Assembly: GCA_030613225.1 (NCBI GenBank)
Contig: JAUWMJ010000017.1
Coordinates: forward strand, 1 to 16,255
Length of the DNA: 16,255 bases
Source: Desulfobacterales bacterium
GTDB taxonomy: Bacteria > Desulfobacterota > Desulfobacteria > Desulfobacterales > JAUWMJ01
Reading direction: 5' to 3'
This document shows, in pieces, positions 14,657-16,255 of this stretch. The notes under the pieces were generated by a model. That model made no database searches. It was not told the origin of the DNA and was given only the letters and a program-made list of their open reading frames with translations. Each line of letters opens with the position of its first letter. Positions within the stretch are counted from its first letter, which is position 1. The translations under genes were made by a program, and so were the position numbers.

Positions 14657-14697
14657 ATTTTTAAAATCACGTCCTTTGTGCGTGGTCAGAGATAATT
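14657..14697 (-). promoter_or_regulatory. feoB leader, mirrored copy of the MFS leader
   Basis: Read on the - strand the leader is AATTATCTCTGACCACG, then four bases, then AAGGACGTGATTTTAAAAAT. The first block is identical and the second nearly identical to the leader of the divergent MFS gene. CACG and CGTG can pair around the AAGGA, and GATTTT/AAAATC forms a second hairpin just before the start. The AAGGA is the only Shine-Dalgarno-like sequence. Confidence 0.65.
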
Positions 14698-14705
14698 ACA
14701 AGTAG

Positions 14706-15050
14706 GAGTGACTAAAGTGAGCTAAAGTGCCTAAAGTGTCTAAAGTTGTGGTGTCGCTCCTTGTCCGGCATAGCATAGCGAAGCCGGATGCTCCCGTCTT
14801 CGCCTTCGGCTACGCCGAGGCAGGCCCGTCTTCGCCTTCGGCTACGCCGAGGCAGGCCCGTCTTCGCCTCTTGTCGCGGCGTAACCAAAGGTGAAGCCTG
14901 ATTGGCTTCAGGCTTCGCTTTTCAAGCTACGACCCGACAAGACGCCCCGGCAAGCCATCTTTTTTATAATAATAAAATAGACAGAATTCCTTAACTTTAG
15001 TCACTTTAGTCACTTTAGTTCACTTTAGTCACTCTTCAGTCACTCTTTGA
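14706..15050 (+). mobile_element. CTAAAGTG-bounded repeat element, copy 2
   Basis: It has left units at 14713, 14723, 14732 and 14741 and right units (CACTTTAG) from 14994 to about 15048. The core is nearly identical to copy 1 from ACCAAAGGTGAAG to GACAGAATTCCTTAACTTT. It carries three extra pieces: about 35 bases with the TCCGGC/GCCGGA hairpin, a 32-base tandem duplication, and CGCGGCGT after CTTGT. CTTGTCGCGGCGTA and TACGACCCGACAAG form an outer stem around the inner GAAGCCTGA/TCAGGCTTC stem. The element occupies the space between the divergent feoB and MFS genes. Confidence 0.74.
14793..14869. repeat. 32-base tandem duplication inside copy 2
   Basis: Units at 14793-14824 and 14825-14856 are identical, and the first 13 bases recur at 14857-14869. 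Each unit has the internal hairpin TCGGC-TAC-GCCGA. Copy 1 of the element has a single residual part only, so the duplication arose in copy 2 or was lost from copy 1. Confidence 0.85.
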
Positions 15051-15070
15051 GATTTACTTCAGGCAAAGCC

Positions 15071-15133
15071 AATTATCTCTGACCACGCCCATCGAAGATC
15101 CCGTCAAGCTGGGAAGGACGTGGTTTTAAAAAT
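15071..15133 (+). promoter_or_regulatory. MFS leader with extended hairpin
   Basis: AATTATCTCTGACCACG (15071-15087) and AAGGACGTGGTTTTAAAAAT (15114-15133) match the feoB leader in mirror image. Between them are 26 bases instead of four, with CCCA and TGGG able to extend the CCACG/CGTGG stem and leaving AAGGA as a bulge. A weak promoter, TTGAGA (15047-15052) and AATTAT (15071-15076) at 18 bases, could precede it. Confidence 0.6.
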
Positions 15134-15143
15134 TAAATAAACA

Positions 15144-16255
15144 ATGAGTGAAAAACACCGGAATTCATTTAAGTACCTTATCGCCTCACAATACTTCTTA
15201 TATTTTGGTGTACTCGGCATTTTTTTGCCCTATTTTAATCTATACTGCTATCATATCGGATTTACCGGTTTTCAAATAGGAGCCCTTTCTGCATTGAGAT
15301 CCGTGACTCTGGTTTTTTTCTCCCTTGCCTGGGGAGTTCTGGCAGACCGTTTCCAAATCAGAAGACCAATATATATTTTGTGCAATATTACCAGCGCACT
15401 TATCTGGATTTTTTATCTTTTTACCGATAACTTCTGGTTAATGCTTGTAATTACAGCTTTTTATGGCATCTTTTACGCCCCGATTATATCCTTTCTCGAA
15501 GCCTTTTCCATGGATGTTCTCGGCAAAGAAAAGAAAAGTTATGGAAGGGTACGGATGTGGGGCTCTATCAGTTTTGTCCTGGTCGTCATTTCACTTGGAA
15601 AAATTATAGATCTTTTTTCTGTCAGTTTAATACTTGTATTGATTCTTACCGGTTCCCTGGTTCAGGCATCCATTTCCTTCAAAATACCGGATATCAAAAT
15701 TGCAAAAAAAGACCTTCTTTCATCGGTCACAAAATCGCTTTTAAACATCCGTGTTATCATTTTTTTATTTTGTGCCTTTTTAATGCTGGTAAGCCATGGT
15801 GCATATTACGGTTTCTTTTCCATACATCTTGAAAATCTTGGCTACAGCAATGCATTCATCGGAGTTGCCTGGGCTTTAGCATCAACAGCCGAAATACTTG
15901 TAATGATTAAGTCAGACAGGATATTTAAGACCTTTTCACCTGAAAAAATACTCACATTTTCTTTCATTGTGGCGGCACTAAGATGGTTTATTCTCTTTTT
16001 TGCAACATCTGAAACTATAATCCTTATTTCACAGCTTTTGCATGCTGTCACGTACGGAACATTTCATATGGCAAGTATCCTATATATCGATTTGCTGTCA
16101 CCGGATAAAAACAAAACTCTGGGACAGGCTATAAATAATGCCGCAACGTATGGACTTGGGTTAATGGTTGGATTTTTCCTTAGCGGCTATCTGTATGAAA
16201 ATATGGATACGTCTTTTTTGTTCATCATCAGCAGCCTGATTGCCATTGCAGGAGG
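15144..16255 (+). CDS. MFS transporter, HcaT/PPP-like, 3' end cut by window
   Basis: An open frame of about 370 codons runs from ATG 15144 to the right edge without a stop. It encodes a polytopic membrane protein with about ten to eleven hydrophobic helices visible. The opening (YLIASQYFLYFGVLGIFLPY) and the middle block (SHGAYYGFFSIHLENLGYS followed by IGVAWALASTAEILVM) resemble the phenylpropionate-permease-like branch of the major facilitator superfamily. WGVLADR (about 60-66) corresponds to the loop 2-3 signature. The substrate is not predictable. By family length only about 20-30 residues should be missing. It diverges from feoB and shares its leader. No close Shine-Dalgarno is present; AAGGA is 25 bases upstream of the ATG. 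Confidence 0.85.
   Translation, partial: MSEKHRNSFKYLIASQYFLYFGVLGIFLPYFNLYCYHIGFTGFQIGALSALRSVTLVFFSLAWGVLADRFQIRRPIYILCNITSALIWIFYLFTDNFWLMLVITAFYGIFYAPIISFLEAFSMDVLGKEKKSYGRVRMWGSISFVLVVISLGKIIDLFSVSLILVLILTGSLVQASISFKIPDIKIAKKDLLSSVTKSLLNIRVIIFLFCAFLMLVSHGAYYGFFSIHLENLGYSNAFIGVAWALASTAEILVMIKSDRIFKTFSPEKILTFSFIVAALRWFILFFATSETIILISQLLHAVTYGTFHMASILYIDLLSPDKNKTLGQAINNAATYGLGLMVGFFLSGYLYENMDTSFLFIISSLIAIAG

Noticed and set aside
15071..15133. MFS leader as a known riboswitch (fluoride, Mn2+, NiCo)
   Set aside because: None of the conserved core sequences I know for those classes is present; an unclassified structured leader remains possible.

Overview
The window looks like chromosome of an anaerobic Desulfobacterota (Desulfobacterales-like) bacterium. 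The reasons are a heterodisulfide reductase/hydrogenase-linked methylene-tetrahydrofolate reductase set (MvhD end, MetV, MetF) of the kind found in sulfate reducers and acetogens with a Wood-Ljungdahl pathway, multi-PAS histidine kinases, and a stand-alone FeoB. This is inference from gene content; no rRNA or other taxonomic marker is present.

Region 1 (1-1822, + strand): the 3' end of an mvhD-like gene, then metV and metF in a tight operon. Together they are expected to carry electrons from a flavin/Fe-S (Hdr/Mvh-type) module to methylene-tetrahydrofolate reduction. Region 2 (1917-6396, + strand): a compact signalling run with a single-domain response regulator, two 175-residue proteins that each look like a tandem pair of ACT-like folds, a PAS-PAS histidine kinase, and a receiver-PAS-histidine kinase. 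No DNA-binding or enzymatic output domain is present. Region 3 (6448-7602): a small two-helix membrane protein on the - strand, a 460-base gap rich in palindromes and a heptamer array, then another tandem ACT protein with a promoter-like site inside an operator-like dyad.

Region 4 (7824-14648, all - strand): a U32/TrhP-type tRNA hydroxylation protein, rfbD and rfbC (dTDP-L-rhamnose synthesis), a cation diffusion facilitator with a C-terminal NifX/NifB-type domain, and feoB (ferrous iron uptake). Region 5 (15144 to the end, + strand): an MFS transporter of the HcaT/PPP type, divergent from feoB and cut by the window edge.

The intergenic DNA is the most unusual part. It holds several different palindromic repeat families: a 125-base hairpin at 7634-7758 that pairs far better as - strand RNA, a 33-base-arm palindrome at 9126-9243, a nested repeat that supplies the stop codon of the cation transporter, and two same-orientation copies of an element bounded by arrays of CTAAAGTG that flank feoB. 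The divergent genes feoB and MFS also have near-identical leaders in mirror image, with the only Shine-Dalgarno-like sequence unusually far from the start codon. No transposase, integrase, CRISPR array, tRNA or rRNA was seen.
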